Assembly: GCA_024636345.1 (NCBI GenBank)
Contig: JAGXHG010000035.1
Span: 1-64,000 of the forward strand
DNA from: Desulfobulbaceae bacterium
GTDB lineage: Bacteria; Desulfobacterota; Desulfobulbia; Desulfobulbales; Desulfocapsaceae
Length of the DNA stretch: 64,000 nucleotides
Direction: 5' to 3'
Shown here: piece by piece, positions 44,271 to 53,630 of the stretch
Numbering within the stretch: position 1 is the first letter of the stretch
Layout: every line of letters starts with the position of its first letter
Program-made: the position numbers and the translations under genes
Notes under the pieces: model-generated
What the model was told of the DNA's origin: nothing
Database searches by the model: none
What the model saw: the letters and a program-made list of their open reading frames with translations, nothing else

Positions 44271-44299
44271 AAAAGCAGACACTGTTGGTGTCTGCTTTT
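44271..44299. terminator. Terminator upstream of yjbQ, downstream of the glycine-zipper lipoprotein
   Basis: aaaagcagacac (44271-44282) and gtgtctgctttt (44288-44299) are a perfect 12-base inverted repeat with a 5-base loop. On the minus strand it lies after the lipoprotein gene and ends in a T-rich tract, so it should terminate that transcript. Confidence 0.85.
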
Positions 44300-44329
44300 C
44301 GATCTTCTTTTCAAATTTTTTTGGTCTGA

Positions 44330-44776
44330 TTACTTGTTCTGCAGCTGCCAGCGACCATTGTCATCCCGGCATGCCGTAGAGTATGTTCTTTCGGTCTTGC
44401 CATCGATGACGGCGATGATTTCTGCCTGTCTGCAAGGCCTGTGTGATGTCGGGTCAGAATATGCGGGTTGTGGTCTGACGTCATAGCTGTTACCGCTGTC
44501 AGGGTTGCGCCAGGTAGTAGGCTGTCCGGAGACTCCTCGTTCATATACATGATTGAGTTGTTCCCGGTCATATTTGTCCATCTCGTTGCCTACCATATAA
44601 CCGAGCATAGTGCCTACAGCCGCGCCAATAAGGGTGGCCTCTGTATTGTGGCCAATGGCCTGTCCGACAAGTGCGCCACCCACGGCTCCTGCTCCTGCTC
44701 CTGTTTGTCCTTTGGTGGCACAGGATGAGGTAAATATGGAACACAGTAGACATATGCTGAGAAGCATTTTGTTCAT
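44330..44776 (-). CDS. Glycine-zipper lipoprotein (17-kDa antigen/SlyB-like)
   Basis: 148 residues: lipoprotein signal with C19 (FTSSC), then a glycine-zipper hairpin GAGAGAVGGALVGQAIGH and LIGAAVGTMLGYMVGNEMD, then a small domain like the 17-kDa surface antigen family (TTWRNPDSGNSYDVRPQPAY, CRQAEI, CRDDNGRWQL). The zipper probably inserts in or lies on the outer membrane. Precise role unknown. Confidence 0.82.
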   Translation of the reverse strand: MNKMLLSICLLCSIFTSSCATKGQTGAGAGAVGGALVGQAIGHNTEATLIGAAVGTMLGYMVGNEMDKYDREQLNHVYERGVSGQPTTWRNPDSGNSYDVRPQPAYSDPTSHRPCRQAEIIAVIDGKTERTYSTACRDDNGRWQLQNK

Positions 44777-44922
44777 TGGAAGTACCTCTTCAATGTTGAA
44801 TTTATGTTTGTGAGAAAAAAAATTTGTAAAAGTAAATTCTGCCGGAAGAAAACTGATTGTTTTTATAATTCTCCTTTAAAAATAATCATCTCCGATAAGA
44901 GTTGTCAATGTTTTTATCTTAA

Positions 44923-44938
44923 TGCCACATGTGTGGCA
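44923..44938. promoter_or_regulatory. Operator-like inverted repeat in divergent promoter region
   Basis: tgccac-atgt-gtggca lies between the divergent lipoprotein and delta-60-repeat genes. A 6-base dyad with a 4-base spacer could be a regulator site; nothing else supports it. Confidence 0.25.
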
Positions 44939-45060
44939 CGACTGAGGAGGCTATATAGTTCGTGCATTTATTTGCTTCGTCAGGATCAAACGAGTATTAT
45001 ATTTTAAAGGATGGCTGATTTTCCCTATAGAGAAACGTATTTGATATCAGGAGAGATGTG

Positions 45061-47064
45061 ATGGCTAAGCGATTTGTAAAACTCTTTTTAAGTTTTTTTG
45101 TGTTTTTTTCTTTTTTGTTACACTGGCATGCTGTTTCTGCTGTGATGCTTGACTCTTCGTTTGGCCTGGATGGTCTTGTCAAAACCAAGGTCGGATATTA
45201 TGAAGACCGGGCTCACGCAGTTGTCATTCAACCTGATGGCAAGATTCTTGTCGCCGGTTCTTCGTCTAATAATTCCAATCTTGATTTTGCTCTCGTGCGT
45301 TATAATTCAGAAGGCGGTCTTGATACTTCCTTTAACTTGAGCGGCCAGGTTGTGACCGTTGTTGGGAGTGGAGATGACGAGGCTTTAGGGATTGCCCTGC
45401 AGAATGATGGCAAGATCGTTACCTGTGGTTACACGGTTAATGGTCAGGGTCGCGATATCGCTTTGCTGCGCTTTACTGCAAATGGTAATCTTGATCCTGA
45501 GTTCGGGGTGAATGGGATGGTCACTTTGTCTGTTGGCAGCGGTAATGACACTGCCGCTGCGGTTGCTATCCAGGATGATGGTGCTATTCTGGTGTCGGGG
45601 TCGGTTGAAGAAGGTTCCAGAAACGTGGGAGTCCTGGTTCGCTTTCTTGCAGATGGTTCTTTAGATCATTCTTTTGGCAAAGCGGGCGTGGTCCTTGCTG
45701 AAGTTGGGGATAATACTGAAATCACTGCCATGGTAGTTCAAAAAGATGGCTGTATTGTTATGGCTGGTTCTTATGAAGAAAAAAAGCTGAATAAAATATT
45801 GTTACTCCGTTTTTTGTCCGACGGTTTGTTTGATATTAGTTTTGGTACTGGCGGCATGGCTGAAACTCCGGATGATAACAGGGAGGCCGTTGGTAAAAGC
45901 CTTTGGGTGCAGGGAAATGGCACAGTTCTGGTTGCAGGTTCTGTGGGCGCCGAACAGCAACAGGATGTTGCTCTGTTTCGATTTACCAGCGAAGGCAAAG
46001 TGGACCGTGACTTTGGTGAAGGTGCCGGGATGCTGAGTTATGACCTCGGTGGTGAAGATGATGTCGGGTATAGTGTCTTGGCTACTGCTACCACTGTTTT
46101 TATTGCCGGTTATGCAACTGTGGATGGCAGGCATGAACAGGTTCTCCTTCAATATCCCTTGGTTGCAGACTCTCAGTCCGAGCTGTCAGCTGTAACAGCC
46201 GCAACAGATCAGTTGGATGGCGTGGTGTATGCATTGGCCCTGCAGGCTGATGCAAAACTCATTGCTGTTGGTTCCAGCGAAGAGAGTGACACCAGTAGTT
46301 TTGTTCTTGCCCGCTATGCAGGGAATGAATTGGCTGAAGATAAAGCAGTGGGCTCCAGTGAAGAGTCGGACTTTATTTCCACAACAGCTATTACAGAGAT
46401 ATCCAGAGTTGGTTGTTTTACCGGAGGTGAAATTAAAGAGGATTCCGGGTTGACCTTTACCAGCAGGGGAATCGTGTATTCTATTGTTTCTTATCCGGTC
46501 TATAAAACTACTACTGCGACGACTGCTACTACTTCGACTACTGCTACTACTGATGTTGCCATAGAAGGATTCACCAGCGATGGAACCGGTGTAGGTCGTT
46601 ATGGCAGCATTCTCACTAATTTGACTCCGGGAACACGCTATTATGTCAGGGCGTATGGAGTTACCTCTAAGAGTATTGTTTATTACGGTAAACAACTTGA
46701 TTTTGAAACCAAAGATGCCTGCTTTATCGCAACCGCGGCGTATGGTTCTTTTCTTGATCCCCACGTTCAAAGCCTGCGTCTTTTCAGGGATAGGTATTTG
46801 GTGCCCTATGAGGCAGGTCGAAAGTTCGTACGCTTTTATTATCACTACTCGCCGCCGATTGCTGCGTTTATTGCTGATCAACCAGTCCTGCGCCTGTTGG
46901 CTCGTTTTTTTCTGTTGCCTGTTTTTTTCTGTAGTTATATGGCCCTTCATCTAGGGGTGCCTAGTATGTGTGTGATCATATTTGCATTATGTGGAACGGT
47001 GATGCTTGGTTCCAAAATGCTTCATCAAAAAAGATGGAAGGAAAAGTCTCGCATCTTTCCTTGA
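45061..47064 (+). CDS. Secreted delta-60-repeat protein with CFI-box C-terminal domain
   Basis: 667 residues: signal peptide to about residue 29 (HWHAVSA), then about seven repeats of the delta-60 type (QPDGKILVAGSSS, QNDGKIVTCG, NLDPEFGVNG), each near 55-60 residues and predicted to form a beta-propeller. A Thr-rich stretch from simple triplet repeats (46504-46554) precedes a fibronectin-like strand region. The C-terminus has CFIATAAYGSFLDPHVQSLR, the CFI-box, plus SPPIAAFIADQP and a final membrane helix, a suspected sorting/processing signal. ATG at 45061 has aggag upstream; GTG at 45058 is adjacent. Likely exported; ligand unknown. Confidence 0.85.
   Translation: MAKRFVKLFLSFFVFFSFLLHWHAVSAVMLDSSFGLDGLVKTKVGYYEDRAHAVVIQPDGKILVAGSSSNNSNLDFALVRYNSEGGLDTSFNLSGQVVTVVGSGDDEALGIALQNDGKIVTCGYTVNGQGRDIALLRFTANGNLDPEFGVNGMVTLSVGSGNDTAAAVAIQDDGAILVSGSVEEGSRNVGVLVRFLADGSLDHSFGKAGVVLAEVGDNTEITAMVVQKDGCIVMAGSYEEKKLNKILLLRFLSDGLFDISFGTGGMAETPDDNREAVGKSLWVQGNGTVLVAGSVGAEQQQDVALFRFTSEGKVDRDFGEGAGMLSYDLGGEDDVGYSVLATATTVFIAGYATVDGRHEQVLLQYPLVADSQSELSAVTAATDQLDGVVYALALQADAKLIAVGSSEESDTSSFVLARYAGNELAEDKAVGSSEESDFISTTAITEISRVGCFTGGEIKEDSGLTFTSRGIVYSIVSYPVYKTTTATTATTSTTATTDVAIEGFTSDGTGVGRYGSILTNLTPGTRYYVRAYGVTSKSIVYYGKQLDFETKDACFIATAAYGSFLDPHVQSLRLFRDRYLVPYEAGRKFVRFYYHYSPPIAAFIADQPVLRLLARFFLLPVFFCSYMALHLGVPSMCVIIFALCGTVMLGSKMLHQKRWKEKSRIFP
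46504..46554 (+). repeat. Triplet repeat tract (act/acg) in delta-60 gene
   Basis: An imperfect run of about 17 triplets (actactactgcgacgactgc and so on) encodes a Thr/Ala-rich linker (TTTATTATTSTTATT). In-frame expansion or contraction would only change linker length. Confidence 0.65.
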
Positions 47065-48044
47065 GTTTGTGTTTACCTGCGGGAGGAAATGTCAAAAATC
47101 TCAAGCGGTAAATAAGTTTTCAAGTGGTGAATGCGTTTGGTGTGAATGAGTGCAGTATTTGCAAGCTACGGCTTATTCACTCCAGTTCGCATCCCATCCC
47201 ATTATTTGGTGGTGGGTGCTAAGAGTTTACACCGTTTTATCCCGCATCGTTTTGTAGCTACCTGCATAGATACGGACTGTTCGTCCCTCCCTTATTGGAA
47301 AGTCAAAAAAATCCATTCCGGAAACAGCTGAAAGGTACCACTGTCTTTCTCTTGATTACAGGCTGACCGAAAAAACTCCTACGTCTTCTTTCTGGAAAGA
47401 AGTGTAATAAATGAACGTATATCATGGGGATGTGTGCTTGCCCATCTTTGGGCCCTTGATCTGGTTTATTCCAATCCATGTATATCTTTGTGCAGTATAA
47501 AAACAAAAAAAAAACGGTTGTGGTGGGAATGGTTGATTTAGCGATATATTCAAAACTGACCATGTGGAATATGGTGCTATTTTGATATAATTGTCGTTTT
47601 GTTGAGTTATGTCGACATCTCCACTTGGTGGGGGGTGTTGATAACTTGTGAGCTGGTTGAGTAACCTGCGAGGATGACACAAGAAAAAGAGTGATTTTGT
47701 CGATGCCCAAAAAAGCAAGGGCTTTAAACGGGGGTGGGGCTGGAGGTCAATTGTTATGGGAGTGTTAGGAAATGCCATTATTGTATGGAGAGCATAGGAA
47801 AATAGGCATCAATCGTCTTTGACTGAATGCCGGATTTAGGTTTTATATCGGCCTGTGATTTGAACAAATAGTCCTGATTCTAAAAAAGCTGGTCGATAAG
47901 GGCTGTGGTTTTTTTATTGAGGAGCGTTTGTGTGTGGGGTGTTTTTTTTAAGTCTCATGAAAGAGTATGCGTGAATTTTATAGCGATAAATTGTCTCAAA
48001 TAGCGTTTTATTGGCTGTAAGGTAAGACTTTAAGAGGAACTGGC
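47065..48044. other. 980-base gene-free region upstream of dnaA
   Basis: No convincing gene; open frames here lack starts and sensible composition. It is AT-rich in places (47500-47620, 47900-48010). A search by eye for DnaA boxes found no perfect TTATNCACA, only near matches: TGTGAATGA (47141-47149), TTATTCACT (47173-47181) and TGTTGATAA (47636-47644); the first two face each other. A tttatagcgataaa dyad lies at 47977-47990. It could be a diverged origin or simply a long dnaA regulatory region. Confidence 0.4.
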
Positions 48045-49367
48045 ATGGTGTGGCAGAAGGTAAAAGAGAGCTTGCGTGATGTCTTTGCTGAGAATGTATA
48101 TAATCTCTGGATTGAGCCCCTTGAGTGTGTACAGTGTGATGACGAAAGTATACGGCTTGCTTGTCCGGATCGATTCTATCGCGCACATCTGACCCAGCAT
48201 CATCTTGGTCTGATTCAGGATCAGGCGAATGCGATAGATGGTACTCAGAGGCAGGTTATTTTATGTGAGGCAAGCCAGAAGGCGCTGCCAGCCTCTCCAC
48301 AGGCGAGTCAGTTACGTTTGCCTCATATCCCAGCCGGTGGATCGTCTGTTCGGGCACTGCATCCTCGTTATATCTTCGATGAGTTTATGGCAGGCGACAG
48401 TAATCTCTTGGCGCTATCGGCTTGTAAATCAATGGTGGCAGGTACTGATATCGTTGGCCCCTGTTTGTATATCAACAGTTCCACCGGGCTTGGCAAGAGT
48501 CATTTGACCCATGCAGTCGCCCATCAGGTCCTGTCTACCTCTCCCTCGGCCCGGCTTCATTATCTCACCGCGCAGCAATTTTCGGCCGAAATGGTGCGTA
48601 ATATTCAAGCCAATAGCATGGATCACTTTAAACGTAAATATCATGATCATTGTGATATCCTGCTGGTGGAAGATGTTCATTCGCTGACCGGTAAAAAAAA
48701 GACTCAGGAGGAGTTGAACGAGCTTCTTGATTCCCTGATTAAAGGTGGAAAAAGGGTTATCCTTACTGCTAATACTGTTCCTCGAGAATTGAATGGTATT
48801 GATGATGAGTTTCGTTCACGGATGACCTCAGGGCTGGTTACTACTATTGAAGCACCTGATATTCAGACCCGCCATCGGATTGTGTATAAGAAAGCAGAGT
48901 TGCAGGGGCTTTTACTTGCTGAGGAGTTTGTCGCCTATCTTGCTCAACATATCAAGGGTGATGTGCGTCAGATTGAATCTGCCATTCTTGCCATCCGGGC
49001 CAAGTCTGCCCTGATGGGTGGCGAGGTTGAAATGGCCCTTGTCCGTGAAGTGGTAGAGGGGATTGTTGGAGCTCCGAAAAATCTCTCGGCGATCACGATT
49101 GGTGAGTTTGTCAGTGGCCAGTTTAATGTCAGTGTCAAGGATATGCAGTCACGTACCCGTAAAAAGGACATCGTTTTTCCAAGGCAGGTTGCCATGTATC
49201 TCAGTCGGCGCCATACCCAGCAGTCGCTGGCGGATATCGGTAAGGCCTTTGGGAGGGATCATGCAACCGTGCTCCATTCCATTAAAGTGGTGACGGACCG
49301 TATCTCCCGTGATGTCTCCGTCTCGGCCCAGCTGGACTTGCTGAACAGAAAAGTGAAACAGATTTAG
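48045..49367 (+). CDS. dnaA: Replication initiator DnaA
   Basis: 440 residues with the four DnaA domains: domain I (about 1-75), a short linker, the AAA+ domain with Walker A STGLGKSHLTHAV and Walker B ILLVEDVHSLT plus the Arg-rich DDEFRSRM box, and domain IV with SLADIGKAFGRDHATVLHSIK. Walker A has Ser where most have Thr. The gene is not followed by dnaN or recF; a strong terminator and the pot operon follow. A second dnaA elsewhere cannot be excluded. Confidence 0.93.
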   Translation: MVWQKVKESLRDVFAENVYNLWIEPLECVQCDDESIRLACPDRFYRAHLTQHHLGLIQDQANAIDGTQRQVILCEASQKALPASPQASQLRLPHIPAGGSSVRALHPRYIFDEFMAGDSNLLALSACKSMVAGTDIVGPCLYINSSTGLGKSHLTHAVAHQVLSTSPSARLHYLTAQQFSAEMVRNIQANSMDHFKRKYHDHCDILLVEDVHSLTGKKKTQEELNELLDSLIKGGKRVILTANTVPRELNGIDDEFRSRMTSGLVTTIEAPDIQTRHRIVYKKAELQGLLLAEEFVAYLAQHIKGDVRQIESAILAIRAKSALMGGEVEMALVREVVEGIVGAPKNLSAITIGEFVSGQFNVSVKDMQSRTRKKDIVFPRQVAMYLSRRHTQQSLADIGKAFGRDHATVLHSIKVVTDRISRDVSVSAQLDLLNRKVKQI

Positions 49368-49421
49368 GGGTGGTCAGCTAGTCGTTCCTTCTCTTCAGGA
49401 AATGGTCAGAATGGTTTTTGT

Positions 49422-49463
49422 AATCAAGCGGCCTGTGGGAAAACCACGGGCCGCTTGATTTTT
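49422..49463 (+). terminator. Terminator after dnaA
   Basis: aatcaagcggcc..gtgg and ccac..ggccgcttgatt form a long GC-rich stem with one bulge position each side, a short loop, then tttta. It separates dnaA from the pot genes. Confidence 0.85.
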
Positions 49464-49612
49464 ATGCTCTTATCTGCTATGAAAATACGCAGGTGTCCGT
49501 TGAGGAAACAGATGGGGTTTTTCTAGCTGTATGTCTTGTTTTCTGGCTGGCCCTAGGGGGTTCCTGCCTCTCCTCTCTAGGGGCAGGGGATATGGTATCG
49601 TGTTAGGCCGTA

Positions 49613-50710
49613 ATGGAGATCACCGCGTTGCTGGAGATAGTAGATGTCTCGCGCCACTTCGATGACTTCGTTGCCCTGGATAAGGTTTCCCTGCACATTG
49701 AAGCTGGGGAGTTTTTTACCCTGCTTGGGCCGTCTGGATGTGGCAAAACAACGTTATTACGTCTTATTGCCGGGTTTGATCAACCGGATAGCGGCGATAT
49801 CCTCCTTGATGGCAAAAGTATTACTTCAGCCCCCCCCGAGCAGCGTCCGCTCCATACCATATTTCAGAATTACGCTCTCTTTCCCCATATGACCGTGGCC
49901 GAGAATATCGGCTTTCCCCTGCGGATGGCAGGTTGCGCCAAGAAAGATATTCAGGCCCGAGTGGCAGAGGCCCTCGAAAATGTGCGTCTGCCTGATAAGG
50001 CCAGGCACTATCCAGATGCCTTGTCCGGTGGCCAGAAACAGCGCATTGCCATTGCCCGGGCCCTGGTGAACCGTCCCCGCTTGTTGCTCTTGGATGAGCC
50101 CTTGTCCGCCCTTGATGCCAAGTTGCGTGAACAGATGCAGATTGAGCTCATCAACCTGCAAAAGGATATCGGGATTACCTTTATCTATGTGACCCATGAT
50201 CAAGGTGAGGCCCTGGCCCTGTCACACCGAATTGCGGTGATGGATCAGGGCAGGATTGTTCAGGTGGATGTCCCCGAACGGTTGTATGGATTTCCGAACA
50301 GTCGTTTCGTTGCTGATTTTATCGGGAAATGCAATCTGCTGGAAGGGCATGTCCGCGAACAGCAGGGGGATTCTGTCACAGTGGAGCTGGATGGGCTGGG
50401 AGTGGTGCATATCTGCAGGTCAGAGACGAAATGTGTCGCCGGCAGTCGTTGCGCCCTGACCCTGCGCCCTGAAAAGATTCGTCTGGCCACCACTGTAAGC
50501 CCCACAGAGGATGAATCCCATTTTAGCGGTTCTGTTCATGATATGCTCTATCTGGGAGATGTGACCGTTTATATTGTTGCCCTGGCCAATGGTCTCTTGC
50601 TTGAGGCCCTGTTGGCCAATTCCGCGTCCGGACGGACAAATTTCTTTGAGGTCGGTGATCCCGTTGAGGTCGCCTGGTCATGTGATGCCGGCCATCTGGT
50701 GCTGGGCTAA
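49613..50710 (+). CDS. potA: Spermidine/putrescine ABC transporter ATP-binding protein
   Basis: ATPase of the PotABCD polyamine importer. 365 residues: Walker A G39-PSGCGKTT, Q-loop FQNYALFPHMTV, signature LSGGQKQRIAIARAL, Walker B RLLLLDEPLSALD, H-loop TFIYVTHDQGEALALSHR, and a C-terminal TOBE domain (about 280-360). The Shine-Dalgarno is weak (gttaggccgtaATG). potB starts four bases after the stop. Confidence 0.94.
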   Translation: MEITALLEIVDVSRHFDDFVALDKVSLHIEAGEFFTLLGPSGCGKTTLLRLIAGFDQPDSGDILLDGKSITSAPPEQRPLHTIFQNYALFPHMTVAENIGFPLRMAGCAKKDIQARVAEALENVRLPDKARHYPDALSGGQKQRIAIARALVNRPRLLLLDEPLSALDAKLREQMQIELINLQKDIGITFIYVTHDQGEALALSHRIAVMDQGRIVQVDVPERLYGFPNSRFVADFIGKCNLLEGHVREQQGDSVTVELDGLGVVHICRSETKCVAGSRCALTLRPEKIRLATTVSPTEDESHFSGSVHDMLYLGDVTVYIVALANGLLLEALLANSASGRTNFFEVGDPVEVAWSCDAGHLVLG

Positions 50711-50714
50711 GACC

Positions 50715-51602
50715 ATGCAGAGAAAGGCCTGGTACAAGTATCTCTTGTCTCTTCCGCCCATGGCGTATCTGTTGATATTTTTTGCGGCACCCACCTTTCT
50801 CATGCTCTTTGCCACCTTCCGCTATGCCGGGGAATATGGCGGGCTGGCGCCCTGGTATCTTCAAGAGGGTGGGCGCCTGACCATGGATCTGACCCTGGAG
50901 AACTGGCAGCGCCTGGTGGAATCAGATATCTATCTGCGTCTCTTCTTGAAATCCATCGGATATGCAGTGGCCACCACCCTGATCTGCATGATCATGGGTT
51001 ACCCTCTGGCCCTGATGATCGCCCGCAGTGGCCGGAAACATCGCGATCTCCTTCTCCTGCTGGTTATCCTTCCCTTCTGGAGTAATTTTCTGGTCCGTAT
51101 CTATGCCTGGATGATCATTTTCAGTCCGGTCGGAGCCTTGACCCGGATGCTCAACGGGCTTCTTGATCTCATCGGTGCCGCGCCGGTCACCCTCATGTAT
51201 AGTCCGACGGCGATGCTTGTCTGTCTGGTCTATGTGCATCTTCCCTTTATGGTTCTGCCCTTGTATGCGAATCTGGAAAAACATGATTTTGATCTGCTGG
51301 ATGCGGCCCAGGATCTCGGAGCCGGGAAGTGGCGGCGATTCTGGCTCATCACTTGGCCTTTGTCCCTGCCCGGCATTACCGCAGGCTCGATCCTGGTCTT
51401 TATTCCGGTCCTTGGCATGTTCGCCATCCCTGATCTGCTTGGCGGCACCAATGGGATCATGATTGGCAATGTCATCAAGCAACAGTTCATGGAGTCCCGT
51501 GACTGGCCTTTTGGCAGTGTTCTCTCCATGGTGCTGACCGTGACCGCAGTAGCCGTGGTCCTGCTGGGATCCCGGCTTGGTGCACGACGGGAGGGGCGAT
51601 GA
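50715..51602 (+). CDS. potB: Spermidine/putrescine ABC transporter permease PotB
   Basis: 295 residues with six membrane helices and the EAA loop (LDAAQDLGAGKWRRFWLITWPLSLPG) that docks on PotA. ATG at 50715, four bases after potA; a longer frame from 50574 overlaps potA and is rejected. The last helix begins near WPFGSVLSMVLTV. Confidence 0.93.
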   Translation: MQRKAWYKYLLSLPPMAYLLIFFAAPTFLMLFATFRYAGEYGGLAPWYLQEGGRLTMDLTLENWQRLVESDIYLRLFLKSIGYAVATTLICMIMGYPLALMIARSGRKHRDLLLLLVILPFWSNFLVRIYAWMIIFSPVGALTRMLNGLLDLIGAAPVTLMYSPTAMLVCLVYVHLPFMVLPLYANLEKHDFDLLDAAQDLGAGKWRRFWLITWPLSLPGITAGSILVFIPVLGMFAIPDLLGGTNGIMIGNVIKQQFMESRDWPFGSVLSMVLTVTAVAVVLLGSRLGARREGR

Positions 51603-52375
51603 TGATTAAGAAAAACCTGTTATTGTGGATCAGCGCCGCACTTGTCTATCTCTTTCTTTATCTGCCGCTGGTGATTGTGGTGGTCTTCTCCTTCAATGAC
51701 TCCCGGCTGAACGCGGAGTGGGTCGGCTTTACCTGGAAGTGGTACGGGAAACTCCTGCACAATCGCGAGATGCTGGGAGCGGCCATGAATTCCTTGATCA
51801 TTGCCACTGTCAGTGCCGGGGCGGCCACCATCCTTGGTACCTTGGCGGGGATGGCCATGTCTCAAAATCGTTTGCGTTTCCTGCCTTTGCTGGTGCTGGC
51901 GCCCATTGCCATGCCCGAGATCCTGATGGGGGTCAGTCTGCTGCTGCTCTTTATCATGGTAAATATGACCCTCGGCCTTTTGTCCATCATGCTAGCTCAT
52001 ATCACCTTCTGTATAGGGTTTGTGGCACTTTCGGTGCAGGCCCGGATGTCGAGCATGGACCCGGCTCTGGTGGAGGCGGCCCGTGATCTGGGGGCCTCGC
52101 CCTGGCGCTGTTTCCGGGAGATTACCCTGCCGCTGCTGATGCCTGGTATCCTGGCCGGCGGCCTCATGGCCTTTACCCTGTCCATTGATGATTTTGTGAT
52201 CACCTTTTTTACGGCTGGTGTCGGCAGTTCAACCCTACCGCTACAGATCTATTCCATGGTCAAGATTGCGGTGACCCCAGAGGTCAATGCAGTGTCAACC
52301 CTGTTGATGCTGCTGACCCTGGTGGTGATTGTCGGGGCATCAAGATTGTCTCCTGCTATTTTTCGTGGCGAATAA
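51599..52375 (+). CDS. potC: Spermidine/putrescine ABC transporter permease PotC
   Basis: 258 residues, six membrane helices, EAA loop VEAARDLGASPWRCFREITLPLLMPG. The start overlaps the potB stop (ATGATG; a second ATG at 51602 is equally usable). Partner permease to PotB. Confidence 0.93.
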   Translation: MMIKKNLLLWISAALVYLFLYLPLVIVVVFSFNDSRLNAEWVGFTWKWYGKLLHNREMLGAAMNSLIIATVSAGAATILGTLAGMAMSQNRLRFLPLLVLAPIAMPEILMGVSLLLLFIMVNMTLGLLSIMLAHITFCIGFVALSVQARMSSMDPALVEAARDLGASPWRCFREITLPLLMPGILAGGLMAFTLSIDDFVITFFTAGVGSSTLPLQIYSMVKIAVTPEVNAVSTLLMLLTLVVIVGASRLSPAIFRGE

Positions 52376-52429
52376 ATTCGTTTCTTCAGTGGAAGCGAAA
52401 AGAGATCCATTCAACAAAAGGAAAATGAC

Positions 52430-53488
52430 ATGAAGAGCTTACTGGGTTTACTTTTACTGTTATTGGCTACCCCGGTCTTTGCCGGTGAGGAACTGCATGT
52501 ATTCAACTGGAATGACTATATGTCGGAAGAGGTGGTTGCCGGTTTTGAAAAGAGTTGTAACTGCAAGGTGGTTCAGGATTATTATTCCGGCACCGAAGAA
52601 ATGATGGCCAAACTCCTGGCCGGCGCCAGTGGCTATGATCTGGTCGTTCCCACTCAGAATGCGGTGCAGGCCCTGATTCAGCAGGGTTTTCTCGAAAAAC
52701 TGGATAAAGGCACCCTGTCCAATATCAAAAATCAGGATCCCGGCTTTCTCAATCGCTCCTATGATCCGGGCAACGTCTATTCCCTGCCCTATGCCTATAC
52801 CACCACCCTGATTGGTTTTAATGAGCAGCGTCTGAAGGAACAGGGAATTGAGCCGACCAGCTGGGCAGTTATTTTTGATCCCCAGATACTGGAGAAGATC
52901 AAGGGCAAGGTGACGGTCATGGATGATGCGGATGAGGTGTTCGGCGCGGCGCTCAAGTATCTTGGTTATTCGGTCAATGATGCGGACGAGAAGCATCTGC
53001 TTGAGGCACAGCAGGTGATCATGAAGGCAAAACCCTATTGGGCGGCCTTTAATTCCTCAAGCTATATCAAGGAGCTGACGGTTGGTAATATCTGGGTCGC
53101 CCATGGCTACTCCAGCGATATGGTCCAGGCCCGTAATGATGCCAGGGAGGCCAAACGGGATTTTACGGTTAATTTTATCCTGCCGAAAGAAGGGGCGGTG
53201 CTGGCCCTTGACAATATGGTCATCCCTAAGGACGCCAAGAATAAAAAACTGGCCCTCCAATTTATTGATTTTTTGATGGATGGCAAGAATGCGGCCGGTC
53301 TCAGTAATGATGTGGGGGCCGGTAATCCCAATGCTGCAGCCCTGCCTTTTATCAACCCGGAGCTCAAACAGCTTGCCGCCATTTTCCCTGATCAGGAGGT
53401 CTTGGCTACCCTTGAAACCTTGGAGGCCACCAGTGCCAAGATTCGCCGTCTTAAAAATAAGTTATGGACCGAGATTAAACTGAAATAG
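52430..53488 (+). CDS. potD: Polyamine-binding periplasmic protein PotD/PotF
   Basis: 352 residues with a signal peptide cleaved near FA18/GEE. The mature protein begins LHVFNWNDYMSEEVV, the typical PotD/PotF start, and contains YDLVVPTQNAVQAL and PYAYTTTLIGFNEQ. Binds polyamine for PotABC; specificity between spermidine and putrescine is not settled by eye. Shine-Dalgarno aaagga. Ends the pot operon. Confidence 0.93.
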   Translation: MKSLLGLLLLLLATPVFAGEELHVFNWNDYMSEEVVAGFEKSCNCKVVQDYYSGTEEMMAKLLAGASGYDLVVPTQNAVQALIQQGFLEKLDKGTLSNIKNQDPGFLNRSYDPGNVYSLPYAYTTTLIGFNEQRLKEQGIEPTSWAVIFDPQILEKIKGKVTVMDDADEVFGAALKYLGYSVNDADEKHLLEAQQVIMKAKPYWAAFNSSSYIKELTVGNIWVAHGYSSDMVQARNDAREAKRDFTVNFILPKEGAVLALDNMVIPKDAKNKKLALQFIDFLMDGKNAAGLSNDVGAGNPNAAALPFINPELKQLAAIFPDQEVLATLETLEATSAKIRRLKNKLWTEIKLK

Positions 53489-53524
53489 ATACCGGCTGTT
53501 GAGGTTGATGGCCAGAAGGCTTCT

Positions 53525-53560
53525 TGTGTCATTCTCATGCTTCCGCGTGGGAATGACACA
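53525..53560. terminator. Terminator after potD
   Basis: tgtgtcattc (53525-53534) and gaatgacaca (53551-53560) form a perfect 10-base stem, followed by gtctgttttt. The loop (tcatgcttccgcgtgg) has the look of a common REP-type repeat core. Confidence 0.75.
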
Positions 53561-53630
53561 GTCTGTTTTTCCATCTTGCAGCCTGATGAGATGTGTAGTC
53601 CCTTCCTTCTTCATATGAGAACTTGCTGCT

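Noticed and set aside
47303-47778. Minus-strand frames of 135 and 118 codons upstream of dnaA
   Set aside because: They overlap each other in different frames, lack ribosome sites and have irregular composition; treated as noise in a non-coding gap.
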